Virus record (IMG/VR): IMGVR_UViG_3300027969_000050
Coordinates: 1 to 64,000 of that record
Direction: 5' to 3' (one strand)
DNA: 64,000 bases
Source of the DNA: a virus
Shown: positions 1 through 9,760 of the stretch, piece by piece
Layout of the letters: the number at the start of each line of letters is the position of its first letter
Position numbering within the stretch: position 1 is the first letter of the stretch
Notes under the pieces: generated by a model
Database searches by the model: none
What the model saw: the letters and a program-made list of their open reading frames with translations, nothing else
What the model was told of the DNA's origin: nothing
Position numbers and translations under genes: made by a program

Positions 1-2053
1 CCGTTGAGCCGAAATAGACATAGCGAACCTCGCTCTGTAAAGCGTCTCGCGTTATGTTGTATGGAAGTGCGTTTGTGCTTCCTCCATCAAAGATAATTCG
101 GAACTCGCCGCTTGTTGGGGATCCAGTAATGGACACATAAACTTTATTGTTTTGCGTACCAACCTGAGCGCCAAGAATTGGGCTTCCGTCTGAATTACAT
201 TCGATAACTCTGTATCCAAGTTGACCCGTAGTCGAACCAGTGTCTTCGTTTGTCCATCGAACGTTGTCAACTCCATTTACAAGGTGAATGGTCTGAAGAA
301 CGTCAGAAAGCTGAATCGTTGTTCCAAAGTATGCGTTTGCCATTGTTTTGGAAAGCTCACGATTAATCGCTGAATTTGTAGCTTCTACGTTTGCGCCCGA
401 GTTATACATGATCGTTACGTCAAATTTAAAATATCGCGTCTTGGCCTTATGAACTAGAACGTCGGTTGTTACAGGGCGAAGCGCTTCAATTGAGGTTTGT
501 AACGTTGCGATATTCTCATCAAAGAAGTATCCGTTGACGGAGATATGGGCTTCTTCGTTTTGAGCTAGGGTAGGCCCCGTATAGAAATCTGTATTACGAT
601 CAATTGATAACTCGCCGTTTACGTCCGAAGCCCACTCAATTCCGTTCCTAGAGCGAACCGTACCCGCAAGGTCTAGGCTTTCTACGAGCCAGTAATGAAT
701 TCCAAGGTAGTATGTTGTTAGTCCAATTAGGATACTCTCGGGAAGAGCGATAACTGGCTGACGAAGAAGGGGCGAGTAAAAATTTCCTGCTCTTGGATGA
801 TAGGTCTCGCCAGATCGAACAAAGTTGCCAACATAGAAACGATTGCCCGAAATAGTGTTGAAGATCTGGTCAAAGGGCTTAGAGACAATTGCGTCCGACT
901 CGGTTTTATTTTCGTTGTTTACAAAAATGTCCACGCAGTTCAGGATCGCCCGGTCCCAATCGTTTCTTGATGCTGTGCTGATGTATGAATGCTCAACATT
1001 AACAATGTCGTTGGGGCTAAGAGTTGCCGAGTCCTGATCGTCTGTAACGTTGATGAAGGTGACGTTTGGATGGTAAAAATAAGTTAGAGGGTCGGCGGCA
1101 AGAACGTCAGGACCAGTTCCTTTTTTCGCCATGCGGTATGTGTCTCCACGATTTTTAAGTCCGGCAACAACATTTGCGTTGACCACATAGTCGCTATCTG
1201 GAGAATAGAAGAATGAACCCGTCTGGTTTGCCACATAAAACGAATCGGGGTATGTGTGCTTGCTATATAGGACCGAAGACAGGGCGCTTGTGTACTCCCC
1301 AGTGTTTCCATTTCCGCCCACGGCTTCATCGTCACGAGATGCATCATCGACAGAGGGAACCTGAATATTTTCAATATGCTTAGAAATTGGCCCAACGACA
1401 GTGGCTTTGGTTGAACGTCCCGACACGGCAGCGGCAAGGTATTGATCTTCGGTCCCGGAAAGATTTCTGAAAACAGTTGTTTTGAACCTCGCCTTGTACT
1501 CATCGTCGCCTTCGGCGTCTAGCCCGCCAACTGCTGGGGTTCGGTTTGTTACTCCGCTGACGCCAATAACTGGAGACCCAACAAAGTCTGTGATAACCCC
1601 CGCTGGTTTGTTTCCAAGCTCGCCCACTATGCTTGCCCTTATTGGCGCCTCAACGGTTGTCGAGTTGGCCGTAATGATCGCAGCGGAAGTTGTTTCATAA
1701 ACCATTCTGACGCCCTCGTCGGAGCTGGCAATCTGAGTTCCGGATGGAATTAAAAGGTCTGTGTTTGTTGCTGAGTCTCGTGAGAAAACAACAGTTGCCG
1801 TGGCTGAAAGTCCGGATTGGCGACCGAATCCAAAGATCTGCATGAAGGTATCGAGGTTTGACCCATACTTGGCAAATGGGTCTAGAGAACCGTTGACAAC
1901 ATTGACATCAATTTGACTCGAAGAAAGCGCTGTCGCAACGGTAGAAATAATCTTATATTCAGGGGTTCCTTCAGCCGCCGAAATATTCGGATCTAAGGTC
2001 CTTAGCTGCTGGACCATTTGCTTGATGAAATCGTCTGGTGTTAATAGGGCCAT
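1..2053 (-). CDS. Baseplate J-like protein (partial, runs off left edge)
   Basis: Wedge component linking the tail hub to the peripheral baseplate of contractile tails. The frame opens at an ATG at 2053, one base beyond the stop of the gp25-like gene, and stays open for 684 codons to the window edge, so the C terminus is missing. Seen: N terminus MALLTPDDFIKQM, then EGTPEYKIISTVATALSSS and FGFGRQSGLSATATVVFSR, and EGDDEYKARF near residue 185, the pattern of the gpJ family (conserved acidic/Arg motif in the core beta domain). The neighbouring gp25-like gene is the usual partner of gpJ, which supports the call. It is probably translated with its upstream neighbours from one late transcript. Confidence 0.9.
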   Translation of the reverse strand, partial: MALLTPDDFIKQMVQQLRTLDPNISAAEGTPEYKIISTVATALSSSQIDVNVVNGSLDPFAKYGSNLDTFMQIFGFGRQSGLSATATVVFSRDSATNTDLLIPSGTQIASSDEGVRMVYETTSAAIITANSTTVEAPIRASIVGELGNKPAGVITDFVGSPVIGVSGVTNRTPAVGGLDAEGDDEYKARFKTTVFRNLSGTEDQYLAAAVSGRSTKATVVGPISKHIENIQVPSVDDASRDDEAVGGNGNTGEYTSALSSVLYSKHTYPDSFYVANQTGSFFYSPDSDYVVNANVVAGLKNRGDTYRMAKKGTGPDVLAADPLTYFYHPNVTFINVTDDQDSATLSPNDIVNVEHSYISTASRNDWDRAILNCVDIFVNNENKTESDAIVSKPFDQIFNTISGNRFYVGNFVRSGETYHPRAGNFYSPLLRQPVIALPESILIGLTTYYLGIHYWLVESLDLAGTVRSRNGIEWASDVNGELSIDRNTDFYTGPTLAQNEEAHISVNGYFFDENIATLQTSIEALRPVTTDVLVHKAKTRYFKFDVTIMYNSGANVEATNSAINRELSKTMANAYFGTTIQLSDVLQTIHLVNGVDNVRWTNEDTGSTTGQLGYRVIECNSDGSPILGAQVGTQNNKVYVSITGSPTSGEFRIIFDGGSTNALPYNITRDALQSEVRYVYFGST

Positions 2054-2054
2054 G

Positions 2055-2531
2055 TTATGAGAAAAGCATTCTTACTGGAACCGTTGATCCGGAACCCGTT
2101 TGCAGGTAAATATTAATGGACAGACGTGTTGGTTCCTCAAGCGTTTGCTCTGCGGTAATCTGGCCAATGTTTAGAAGGATCTCTCCTCGGGACAGGGTAA
2201 TTCTTCCGTATGTTGCCTCGTCTGACTTGGCCCTCACAACCTGTGAGGTTTGATGGCGAACTAAGACACGACGGACCTCTTCTTCAATTTCCAAAAGAAG
2301 CATTTGGTCAATGTTTTGTCCAATAAATCCAGAGGACCTAACGCCATTTGGGGTTGTTCCGCCCTCAAGAAGGGATCCGTAGGAAGGCGTTGTGGGGTCC
2401 TCACCTTGCCTATGAAGAAGCGCCGACTTCAAATCCTGAAGCAGCTTTCCTTCGTCTCGCACAACGGCAAGAGAGTGACCCCTTCCGTCTACCGCTAAAT
2501 CACCGTCTTTTAATGAAAGGCTCCAAGTCAT
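2055..2531 (-). CDS. gp25/GPW-like baseplate wedge protein
   Basis: 158-aa protein of the gp25/gpW lysozyme-like fold family, which initiates sheath assembly at the baseplate in contractile tails; no enzymatic activity is expected. Seen: the N-terminal beta hairpin LSLKDGDLAVDGRGHSLAVV, the helix VRDEGKLLQDLKSALLHRQGED, then PSYGSLLEGG, and the central helix LLEIEEEVRRVLVRHQ. Length is normal for the family. It lies directly upstream of the gpJ-like gene. The start ATG at 2531 is preceded by an A/T-rich stretch containing TTAATAAGTA, also found before the start at 26131. Confidence 0.88.
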   Translation of the reverse strand: MTWSLSLKDGDLAVDGRGHSLAVVRDEGKLLQDLKSALLHRQGEDPTTPSYGSLLEGGTTPNGVRSSGFIGQNIDQMLLLEIEEEVRRVLVRHQTSQVVRAKSDEATYGRITLSRGEILLNIGQITAEQTLEEPTRLSINIYLQTGSGSTVPVRMLFS

Positions 2532-2582
2532 CTACTTATTAATGGCCGCAGGAAGGGCCTGTAGTGCTATAGAATCTTACGA

Positions 2583-3461
2583 CTAGGCCAATAGGAGCCA
2601 TAGCGTTGAGCTACCAGTAGGTCCTGCGGGGCCTGAAGGTCCCGTAGCGCCGGTTGGGCCACCGGCAGGCCCAGCGGGGCCGGAGGGACCTGTGGCGCCG
2701 GTAGCACCCGCCCCTGTTGGTCCCGTAGGCCCAGAAGCTCCAGAAGGACCGGAGGGTCCTGACGGCCCTGACGGCCCTGAGGGTCCTGACGGACCGCTCG
2801 CTCCAGCCGCTCCGCTAGGTCCAGTTGGCCCGCTAGGACCTCCGGCTGGTCCCGAAGGTCCAGATGGTCCAGATGGACCCGAAGGCCCGGAGGGGCCGGT
2901 CGATCCAACTCCGGTTGGACCAGAAGGCCCAGAAGGACCAGTTGGTCCGGTTGCGCCAGCCCCTGTTGGTCCCGTATGCCCCACCGGGCCGATTGAGCCG
3001 GTTGGACCCGTTGGGCCAGTCGCACCAACGGCAAGATTTTGAACCGTATCGATTAGATCCTGAGAAAGCTTTGTGATCGTTACTGCGCCATCGGCAATAT
3101 TTTTTGTAGAGATATTTCCATCAAAGGTCCCTTGAACGAAAACGTTTCCGTCGAGGTGAATCGTGCCGCCAGTTGAAATTCTTGTGTCTCCGGGCTGAAT
3201 ATCCTTAAGGTTTGTGGTTACGTCCTTCTCTTCAGCGTAATCGATCTTTTGACCTAGGTGCCAGTACCCGTTGCTATAAAGGATCGTCCAGATCTCTCCC
3301 ATAATGGGCCAACGGAAAGCGTTGGGCGTGTCCCACACTGCGATTTGAACAATTGCCCCGCCCTTAATAAGTCCTTCAAGACGGCGCGTAGCGGGATCGC
3401 AGAAAGTAATCTGCGCCCTAAGTTTGTCCATCCCCGTTCTTGGTTGGTCAAATCCACTCAA
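2583..3461 (-). CDS. Baseplate/tail protein with collagen-like C terminus
   Basis: 292 aa. Residues 1-145 form a globular part ([20 protein letters not shown], then [18 protein letters not shown], then [18 protein letters not shown] and a short helical segment [20 protein letters not shown]). From about 150 to 282 there is a collagen-like run of GPT/GPS/GAT triplets. Such repeats form triple-helical fibres in phage tails. The ATG at 3461 overlaps the stop of the hub gene by four bases (ATGA), so translation is coupled. Its place between hub and gp25 suggests a hub-attached spike or short fibre; the globular fold is not recognised. Confidence 0.75.
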   Translation of the reverse strand: MSGFDQPRTGMDKLRAQITFCDPATRRLEGLIKGGAIVQIAVWDTPNAFRWPIMGEIWTILYSNGYWHLGQKIDYAEEKDVTTNLKDIQPGDTRISTGGTIHLDGNVFVQGTFDGNISTKNIADGAVTITKLSQDLIDTVQNLAVGATGPTGPTGSIGPVGHTGPTGAGATGPTGPSGPSGPTGVGSTGPSGPSGPSGPSGPSGPAGGPSGPTGPSGAAGASGPSGPSGPSGPSGPSGPSGASGPTGPTGAGATGATGPSGPAGPAGGPTGATGPSGPAGPTGSSTLWLLLA

Positions 3462-6265
3462 AACGATTTCACCATACCGTAAGTAAACTTCTCCATCATC
3501 CCATCATCATTTGTATCTTTTGCGGATGGAGACGACAACTGCGCAAAAGTTTCAAATCCACCAGCATAATCAAACTGATGCTGTACTGAATCGATATAAC
3601 AAACAAGATCGTGATCCTTAAAGGCAACTCGACCGCCCGGATAAAGCTCGGGCATGAACGTGAATTGGAACTGAGTAATAAATTGCAGGGACCATTGCTG
3701 CATGAAGCGCTGAAATGCGGAGAATGCCTCAAAGTATTTAGAACGGATCAATGGCTCTTCGTGATAGTCAGGCCTTACCCCGTAACGATTCAAGAAGTTA
3801 GCGGCGTCCTTGAAAAGAGGAAGTTTGCCCTTGCCTCCCTGCTGGGATAGAAGCCAGTTTGTTTCAAATGCGTTGAAGATCGTAACGATTCCGGACGTCA
3901 TCAACCTATCGTTAAAGTCAATCTTCATGTCGTACTGAGTGTCTCCAACAACGTAAACATGAGTTTTTAGGTTTTCATCAGATAGAATCATGTCGCCCTC
4001 AATAAGCTCAACGTCGTCAATTTCCCAGTACGGCGGTCTATTAGGATTAAACGTCCCAAAATGATCGGGGAAGAAGGCGTAGAATCGACCGTCTGGAAGA
4101 CTCATGTAGGTTCTCATGCTGGCGGAGCAAAGCTGTTCTACGAAATCAATCAGCGGCTTGTCATTCATGTACGATTTTTGGCCAGAATAAGCCAAGGATT
4201 CAAGCGTTTCTGCCATTGTTGGCAGCTCTATGACGGTGCCAAAGGCTGAAGCCGTAGCAATTCCCTGAGCGGCCTCTTTGCTAATTCCGCCGCCAGAAAT
4301 GCCGCTTGCCGAGGCCGGGTCGGTACCCCCAGCCTGTGTATCCGCCCCTGCAAGCCAAGGAGCCGCGTCCTGTGCTACTCCTCCGGGCCGATACTCAAAA
4401 TGCAAATGCGGTCCTGATGAACCACCGGTATTGTTTGATTTGGCAATTACGTCACCTTTTTTAACTTTATCGCCAGCTTTGACATTCCATGACTGAAGGT
4501 GTCCGTATCTTGTAAAGACGTTATTCGCATGCTTTAACTCAATCCATTTACCATATCCGGTGCCGCCATCGTCTTGAACAATGTTTGCCGTACCATCCAA
4601 TACAGCAAAAATATCAGTACCGTTGGGACAAGGAAAGTCAAGGCCTTCGTGGAGGTGTCCGACCCTTTGCGTGCCAAAACCGGAGCCTGCTTTGATACCA
4701 GTTGGTACTGGCCACAATGGTTTGTTGCTGTTGGAAGGGGCCTTTGGACTTTGCGTTGATGGCGTCGGTCCTTTCCCAGACTGGTTTGGCTGTGGGGGAA
4801 CCGCGCCGGGAAGAGAAGGGGCGATAGGCCTTGCCGCAGCGCTAACGGTCCGGCTACTTCTTCTTGCAACCGGGATTGAAGAGTCGATGACTGTAGTTGC
4901 GGCATCAACAATATCCCGACCAATCATGTCATTAATTGAAACTGACGCAACTTTGGCAGAGCGACTGTTGCCATCTGGGGTACGACCATTTCCAGACTGA
5001 CCGCCTCCGGGTTGCGCTACGTCCTGAGTTTTGTTTTTGTTTTTTGCCGCTCCTCTTTTCCAAGCGGCAAGCGTGTTTCTAGCTTCAATAAGCCCGCCCG
5101 CTCCATTGTCGTACCTGTCTGGATACGCTGACCCCTCAACAGTTTGAGCGATTACACCCGGCGACATTCCCGGATTTTTTTTGGCAAGCTCAATAGCAGA
5201 TCCTTTACCAGTCCATCCATGCTTTCCGTTGTCCCCGTTTTTAAATTTAGCCGGGGCTGGATCGCCGCCCATAAATACCCGGACGTTGAAACCAATGTTC
5301 ATCAGGTCGCTCTTTGGGTTGTATCTCTCTAGGCCCTGCAAGATACCGTAGGATCCGTATCCATCTTCAGATGGTGTGGCTATGTTAATCCATTCGCTTT
5401 CCTGCGTTCCAGCTTCGATTAATGCAAGCACGGCATTGTCTGGAGGGTTTTCGTAAAGATCGTAGGCATATCCAAGACCCGCTTCAAGGTTTTTAATTTG
5501 CTCGGCGCTTGCCTTGGCGCCCTTAATTTTAATGTTTTCACCAGCCAACGTTCCGTTTCCACTTCCGCCCGGGCTATTTGAACTTGCCCCTGCGGCTGTC
5601 TCTCCAATTGCGGTCCTTAAGAATTCTTTGAGCGCCTCCTTGGTCTCTTCATTTTCCTTTTGGAAGCTCGAGAATACCTTGGTTACGGTGTCAACAATAC
5701 CCGGAGGCAAGGCCTCGATAAAAATGTCCTCTTGACGCCATTTACCAACAGCTTCAAGGACCCCATAAAGAATGTTGCTGAACCCTCCATCGTTAAGGTT
5801 TTTATTTTTCTGCTTTAGAGTCGAATCGGTGGCTTCGTCAAGATTAATAGCCGTACCGTCGGTCATTTGCTGCCAACCAAACTTAGATATAAAGGTCTTA
5901 GAGAATGGAAGCGCGGGATCCCAGTATGTGTACTTCAGCCTCTTCATCGTGCAGGAGGCCTCTAGGGTAATTGTTCCGGGAAACAACTGTAGGTATGGCG
6001 TCGTGTCCAAGAACCCAGTAAAGACGCGAACAGGATAGTTGATATTGCGAGCCATGTAGATTGTAATTGGGTCCATCGGATGAAATGCTGGGGCGCCCGG
6101 AGTAGTAAATTTAAAATCAGGGTTACGCAAGACCAGAGACGCCGTGCTGACGCCATTCGTGATCCTGTTTACGTTTCCTGAAACTATGTATGGACTTAGG
6201 TCGATTGCTTGACTGTCTGTCTTTACATAGGCCCAGACCTTAGGTCTATATACTAATCTTTTCAT
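3458..6265 (-). CDS. Tail hub protein with inserted lysozyme-like and M23 peptidase domains
   Basis: 935 aa. Residues 1-150 ([34 protein letters not shown]) and about 690-935 ([39 protein letters not shown]) are the two halves of a late-control-D/gp27-like hub. Between them lie a lysozyme-like segment at about 250-400 (candidate Glu in EAGTQESEW, then [11 protein letters not shown]) and a zinc M23 endopeptidase at about 520-640 with HEGLDFP and GPHLHFEY, the HxxxD and HxH metal-binding motifs. The enzymes would cut peptidoglycan glycan and stem peptide during injection. Paralogous to the split pair 6262-7797 and 7794-8975. Starts by ATGA overlap with the upstream gene. Confidence 0.88.
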   Translation of the reverse strand: MKRLVYRPKVWAYVKTDSQAIDLSPYIVSGNVNRITNGVSTASLVLRNPDFKFTTPGAPAFHPMDPITIYMARNINYPVRVFTGFLDTTPYLQLFPGTITLEASCTMKRLKYTYWDPALPFSKTFISKFGWQQMTDGTAINLDEATDSTLKQKNKNLNDGGFSNILYGVLEAVGKWRQEDIFIEALPPGIVDTVTKVFSSFQKENEETKEALKEFLRTAIGETAAGASSNSPGGSGNGTLAGENIKIKGAKASAEQIKNLEAGLGYAYDLYENPPDNAVLALIEAGTQESEWINIATPSEDGYGSYGILQGLERYNPKSDLMNIGFNVRVFMGGDPAPAKFKNGDNGKHGWTGKGSAIELAKKNPGMSPGVIAQTVEGSAYPDRYDNGAGGLIEARNTLAAWKRGAAKNKNKTQDVAQPGGGQSGNGRTPDGNSRSAKVASVSINDMIGRDIVDAATTVIDSSIPVARRSSRTVSAAARPIAPSLPGAVPPQPNQSGKGPTPSTQSPKAPSNSNKPLWPVPTGIKAGSGFGTQRVGHLHEGLDFPCPNGTDIFAVLDGTANIVQDDGGTGYGKWIELKHANNVFTRYGHLQSWNVKAGDKVKKGDVIAKSNNTGGSSGPHLHFEYRPGGVAQDAAPWLAGADTQAGGTDPASASGISGGGISKEAAQGIATASAFGTVIELPTMAETLESLAYSGQKSYMNDKPLIDFVEQLCSASMRTYMSLPDGRFYAFFPDHFGTFNPNRPPYWEIDDVELIEGDMILSDENLKTHVYVVGDTQYDMKIDFNDRLMTSGIVTIFNAFETNWLLSQQGGKGKLPLFKDAANFLNRYGVRPDYHEEPLIRSKYFEAFSAFQRFMQQWSLQFITQFQFTFMPELYPGGRVAFKDHDLVCYIDSVQHQFDYAGGFETFAQLSSPSAKDTNDDGMMEKFTYGMVKSF

Positions 6266-7797
6266 CCTGATCCCCCAGTAGAAGGCCTTACCATTCCCAA
6301 TGGATAGCCGACTTTACTATTAACATCAGCGGATGGGGCAGATAGCTGGGCGGTAGTCGTAAACCCGTTTTCGTAATCAAACTCGTGCTTTACCGAATCG
6401 ACATAACAGATCAGGCCTCGATCCTTGAATGAAACTCGGCCACCGGGATACATCTCTGGCATGAAAGTAAATTCGCAGTTTGTTAGAAACTGCCTCGCCC
6501 AAAGCAGCATAAACCTCTGAAAGGCAACAAACATTTCAAAAAACGGAGCGTGGACGTAAGGAGCGTCCTCGTAGTAGGGCCGAACGCCGTAACGCTCCAA
6601 GAACTTGGTCTCGTCAGAAAACACCTTAACTTTGTTTTGGGCGACGTCAACATTGCCAAGCCAGTTCAAATTGAAAGCGTCAAAGATTGACACAACGCCG
6701 TTAGAGTTCAGGCGGTTTACAAACTGAGGGCCAACCGGAGACGGCGCCGATCCTGCAAGCATCGTGTCACCAACAACGTAAACGTGTGTGGCCAAGTTCT
6801 CGTCAGATAGGTACATGGTCATATCGATTACCTCAACATCATCGATTTCCCAATATGGCGCCCTGTGATTAAAGCTTCCAAAATAGTCTGGGAAAAACGC
6901 ATAAAAGCGACCGTCCGGGAGGCTTTGGAAGTGATGCATAGACGCTGAGCAGAGCTGCTCAATAAAATCAATTAAGGGCTTGTCGTTTAGATAAGACTTT
7001 TGACCTTGGAGCATCATCGCCTCTAAGCGATCCTCACGGGTTGGTCCCTCCAATACAACTCCGAATGCTGCCGCCGTGCCTACAGTCTGCGCGCCAGCGG
7101 CGTCAATACCATTTGTGACGCCCCCTCCGCCACCACCTCCCCCGCCTGACCCTCCAGCAACAACCTGAATATTGGAACCCGTAATATCGTTGTAGATTTG
7201 CGCGATTGTCGTTGTGTTTCCAGAGGCGTATCCGCTACTTGCCCATCCGGAACTTACGATTGCTTGGATTTGACTTTGTGGAGACCCTCCAGCGGTCTTG
7301 ATAATCTGAAGAATTCCAGACGAAGGACCAAATTTCTTGCCCCTTAAAAAGTCATTGGTGGCCTGAGCCGCCTTCTCCCCGGTACCCCATACGCTGTCGT
7401 ATGTTATCCCTCCTCGGCCCGAGTCGAACCAGCCAACATTTAACCAGTTATGGTTGCTTGAACTCTCTCGTCCCTGAGCAGCGCTGCTGTTCCCGTATCC
7501 CTCTTCTGCAATTACCCAAGCGGCAATAACATACTTGTCCATACCAGATAGGTTGGCAAGCGTGTCAACAAACGTTTTTTGACCAGCGGTTAAATTAAAA
7601 CTTCTGCCGCTTCCACTGCCGCCACCTGACGATGATCCCGAAGAAGAACCGGATGATGGCGACCGGCGACTGGTAGAGGCAACTGGGGCCTTTGGAGAAC
7701 TAGGAGTTCTCGCTGCCGCTCGACCAAGAAGAATTTTGGCTTGCGGAACAGGGTTCTCGCCAATAAATTCTGGATATATGTCAGCGGCTGAAATCAT
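6262..7797 (-). CDS. C-terminal half of a second tail hub with a glucosaminidase/lysozyme-like domain
   Basis: 511 aa from the ATG at 7797, whose A begins an ATGA overlap with the preceding stop; a TTG at 7809 would add four residues but is less convincing. Residues 75-210 are a lysozyme-like domain (AGQKTFVDTLANLSGMDK, VIAAWVIAEEG, NHNWLNVGWFDSG), of a type seen in tail proteins of actinobacterial phages; the Glu pair in AEEG is the likely catalytic site. After a Gly-rich linker, residues 235-511 match the C-terminal half of the 935-aa hub ([40 protein letters not shown]). It lacks the N-terminal hub half, which is encoded by the gene just upstream. Confidence 0.82.
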   Translation of the reverse strand: MISAADIYPEFIGENPVPQAKILLGRAAARTPSSPKAPVASTSRRSPSSGSSSGSSSGGGSGSGRSFNLTAGQKTFVDTLANLSGMDKYVIAAWVIAEEGYGNSSAAQGRESSSNHNWLNVGWFDSGRGGITYDSVWGTGEKAAQATNDFLRGKKFGPSSGILQIIKTAGGSPQSQIQAIVSSGWASSGYASGNTTTIAQIYNDITGSNIQVVAGGSGGGGGGGGGVTNGIDAAGAQTVGTAAAFGVVLEGPTREDRLEAMMLQGQKSYLNDKPLIDFIEQLCSASMHHFQSLPDGRFYAFFPDYFGSFNHRAPYWEIDDVEVIDMTMYLSDENLATHVYVVGDTMLAGSAPSPVGPQFVNRLNSNGVVSIFDAFNLNWLGNVDVAQNKVKVFSDETKFLERYGVRPYYEDAPYVHAPFFEMFVAFQRFMLLWARQFLTNCEFTFMPEMYPGGRVSFKDRGLICYVDSVKHEFDYENGFTTTAQLSAPSADVNSKVGYPLGMVRPSTGGSG

Positions 7798-8975
7798 GTT
7801 CCGGGCCAATGCCTTGCCGTAAATCCACTTGTGGGGTGATCTTTAGGATTAAAGCCCGCTCCGCCAAACCCCTTGCCCCACTCTCCAGTTCCAAAATGAT
7901 GCCCAGAATGACCGGGAAGATTAAATACAAGAAAGACATGTGAAGAGTTGGCGTACATTGTTAGATATCTACCTTTACCAGCCTTGCCCCAGCTTTTTGC
8001 CATGTCGTAGCTGGCCGGAACCCCTTGGCCCTCTCTGAATCCCATCCCCCCAGCGCAAAGCACGGCGGCAACAGATCCTGAGCAGTCATATCCACCTCCA
8101 CTTGGACTTCCGCACTTAGAGTGGCCTCCTCCCCAAACGTATGGAAGACGCTTGTTGGTGATCGAAACAGCCTCGGCGTAGGCTTGCTCCACCGCCGCTG
8201 GACCGGTTCCAGTTCCATCAAAAGCAAAGCTTCCAGATGCTGCGTCCGCCGCCGCTCCTCCAGACACCTCCTGAGGCGGATCCCCAATAGCACTTGCCAG
8301 AAACGCTTTAAAGGCCTCTTGGGTCGCTGTTCGGTCGTCCTTAAGGTCGGTCCATAGCTTATCGATATCGTCGGTCAGCGTAGAAGGAAGCGGTTCGACC
8401 AATAGATCTTTAGGGTCCCAATGACCAATATTTTCCATCGAGGCAGAAATCAGCGCCGACAATCCAGAGTCATTAAGCCCAACTTGACCAATCGTGTGAA
8501 TCTCCCCGTTGACATTTTTGGCTTGTATGGATCTGTTTTCGGCGTCGATGTTACGCATAGTTCCGGTAGCCACATCCTGCTGCCATCCATACCTAGCAAG
8601 AAAATATTGGGTGAACGGCAATGCAGGATCCCAGTAGGTGTGCTTAAGACGTTTAAGTGTGCAGGACGCTGTCAGGGTTACGCTTCCGGGAAATAGTTGC
8701 AGGTAGGGAGTGTCGTCCAAGAACCCAGTAAAAACACGGACCGGGTAATTAATATTTCGGGCCATGAAGATTGTTATCGGATCCATCGGGTGAAAAGTCG
8801 GACCCTCAGTGAATTTGAAGTCAGGGTTTCTTATGGTTATCTTTGCGGTGCTGACATCATCGACAACACGCTCCACGTTTCCTTTTACGATGTATGGGCT
8901 AATGTCAATTGGAATTCCTCCCTCCATGGCCTTGACGTATGCCCAAATTTTAGGTCGGTAGACTAGTCTTTTCAT
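7794..8975 (-). CDS. N-terminal half of a second tail hub with an NlpC/P60-like peptidase domain
   Basis: 393 aa. Residues 1-165 are closely similar to the N terminus of the 935-aa hub ([45 protein letters not shown]). Residues 260-393 look like an NlpC/P60 cysteine peptidase: LPYVWGGGHSK, then GGYDCSGSVAAVL with the likely catalytic Cys, and a later His in NSSHVFLVF. The protein ends where the 935-aa homologue continues, and the next gene supplies the missing half, coupled by ATGA. The two products probably reassemble into one hub. It starts by a four-base overlap with the upstream gene. Confidence 0.82.
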   Translation of the reverse strand: MKRLVYRPKIWAYVKAMEGGIPIDISPYIVKGNVERVVDDVSTAKITIRNPDFKFTEGPTFHPMDPITIFMARNINYPVRVFTGFLDDTPYLQLFPGSVTLTASCTLKRLKHTYWDPALPFTQYFLARYGWQQDVATGTMRNIDAENRSIQAKNVNGEIHTIGQVGLNDSGLSALISASMENIGHWDPKDLLVEPLPSTLTDDIDKLWTDLKDDRTATQEAFKAFLASAIGDPPQEVSGGAAADAASGSFAFDGTGTGPAAVEQAYAEAVSITNKRLPYVWGGGHSKCGSPSGGGYDCSGSVAAVLCAGGMGFREGQGVPASYDMAKSWGKAGKGRYLTMYANSSHVFLVFNLPGHSGHHFGTGEWGKGFGGAGFNPKDHPTSGFTARHWPGT

Positions 8976-9760
8976 TGATCCAAAGAAGACGTCGCATCTC
9001 GCGCAGTTTCGCTATACGCGGAAAATGGATCAATCCCCGGTTGTGCAAGGCTGGCATTGCTTAGCGCGTCCTCAATGGTTTGAACCGCTTTAATAAGATT
9101 TGAGTTAAGGACTGGATCCTGAAGCCCAAGCATGTTTACAGACCTTAGGATAACGAATTCAAACTGCCATGCATACGACACTTGATAGCGCTCCGCGCCT
9201 CGTTGCATTCCAGAGACGTACCCATCTAGAACAATGCGGCTAGGAACCCCCTTTGTTGTTCGATTTTCCTTTCCGGTTCTTGACTTTGAAGACGCGCCTG
9301 CGGTTCCGTTACGAGGCTTGTAGTCCAAACCGTACTTAATGAATCGAATTGCTCGATACTTATCGTCTAGTCCACGGTCCCCATCGTCAATTGCGTATCT
9401 ATGCGCCTCTCTAATAACCTCTCCTAGGCGACCAAACTCATAACTGTTTGGGCATTGACCAGAAATCGTAATCCTTGGTGCCGCAAAGTTGTGAGGAAAA
9501 AATTGCTGCTTGTCTTGGCTTTGAGCAACGGAACCGAGCAGGCTGAAATCCGTAGTGATGTCATTGACCCAAAGACCAATCCTCTTGTTATTTGCTGACA
9601 CAAGCATCGCATTTGATTTATTAGTTGCGTTGCCGGTCGAATCATTTGGTCTCATGTTTGGCGAGTTTACGTTCCACTCTTTGCCATTTGGCTTATCAAA
9701 TGGAGCGCTCATTCCCAATGAAGGATCTGCTTTTGGAACCCATGATGAACTAGAAGGCAT
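8972..9760 (-). CDS. Tail/baseplate protein, family not recognised
   Basis: 262 aa. Not recognised by motif. It has a Ser/Pro/Asn-rich N terminus, a central mixed region (LWVNDITTDFSLLGSVAQ, FAAPRITISGQCPNSYEFG) and a segment YQVSYAWQFEFVILRSVN. The gene sits between the tape measure and the hub, joined by TAATG to the upstream gene and ATGA to the downstream hub gene, so it belongs to the tail assembly set. Its position fits proteins that connect tube, tape measure and hub (roles like T4 gp48/gp54, or LysM-type tail proteins), but no LysM motif is evident. Confidence 0.7.
   Translation of the reverse strand: MPSSSSWVPKADPSLGMSAPFDKPNGKEWNVNSPNMRPNDSTGNATNKSNAMLVSANNKRIGLWVNDITTDFSLLGSVAQSQDKQQFFPHNFAAPRITISGQCPNSYEFGRLGEVIREAHRYAIDDGDRGLDDKYRAIRFIKYGLDYKPRNGTAGASSKSRTGKENRTTKGVPSRIVLDGYVSGMQRGAERYQVSYAWQFEFVILRSVNMLGLQDPVLNSNLIKAVQTIEDALSNASLAQPGIDPFSAYSETARDATSSLDQ

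Noticed and set aside
1084-1503. Minus-strand ORF inside the baseplate J region
   Set aside because: It is in another frame of the long gpJ-like reading frame, which runs unbroken from 2053 to the window edge with family motifs.
2692-3076. Long plus-strand open frames opposite the collagen-like repeats
   Set aside because: They mirror the GPT/GPS codon pattern of the minus-strand gene, have no ribosome binding site, and read as Pro/Val/Ala/Gly-rich antisense of the repeat.
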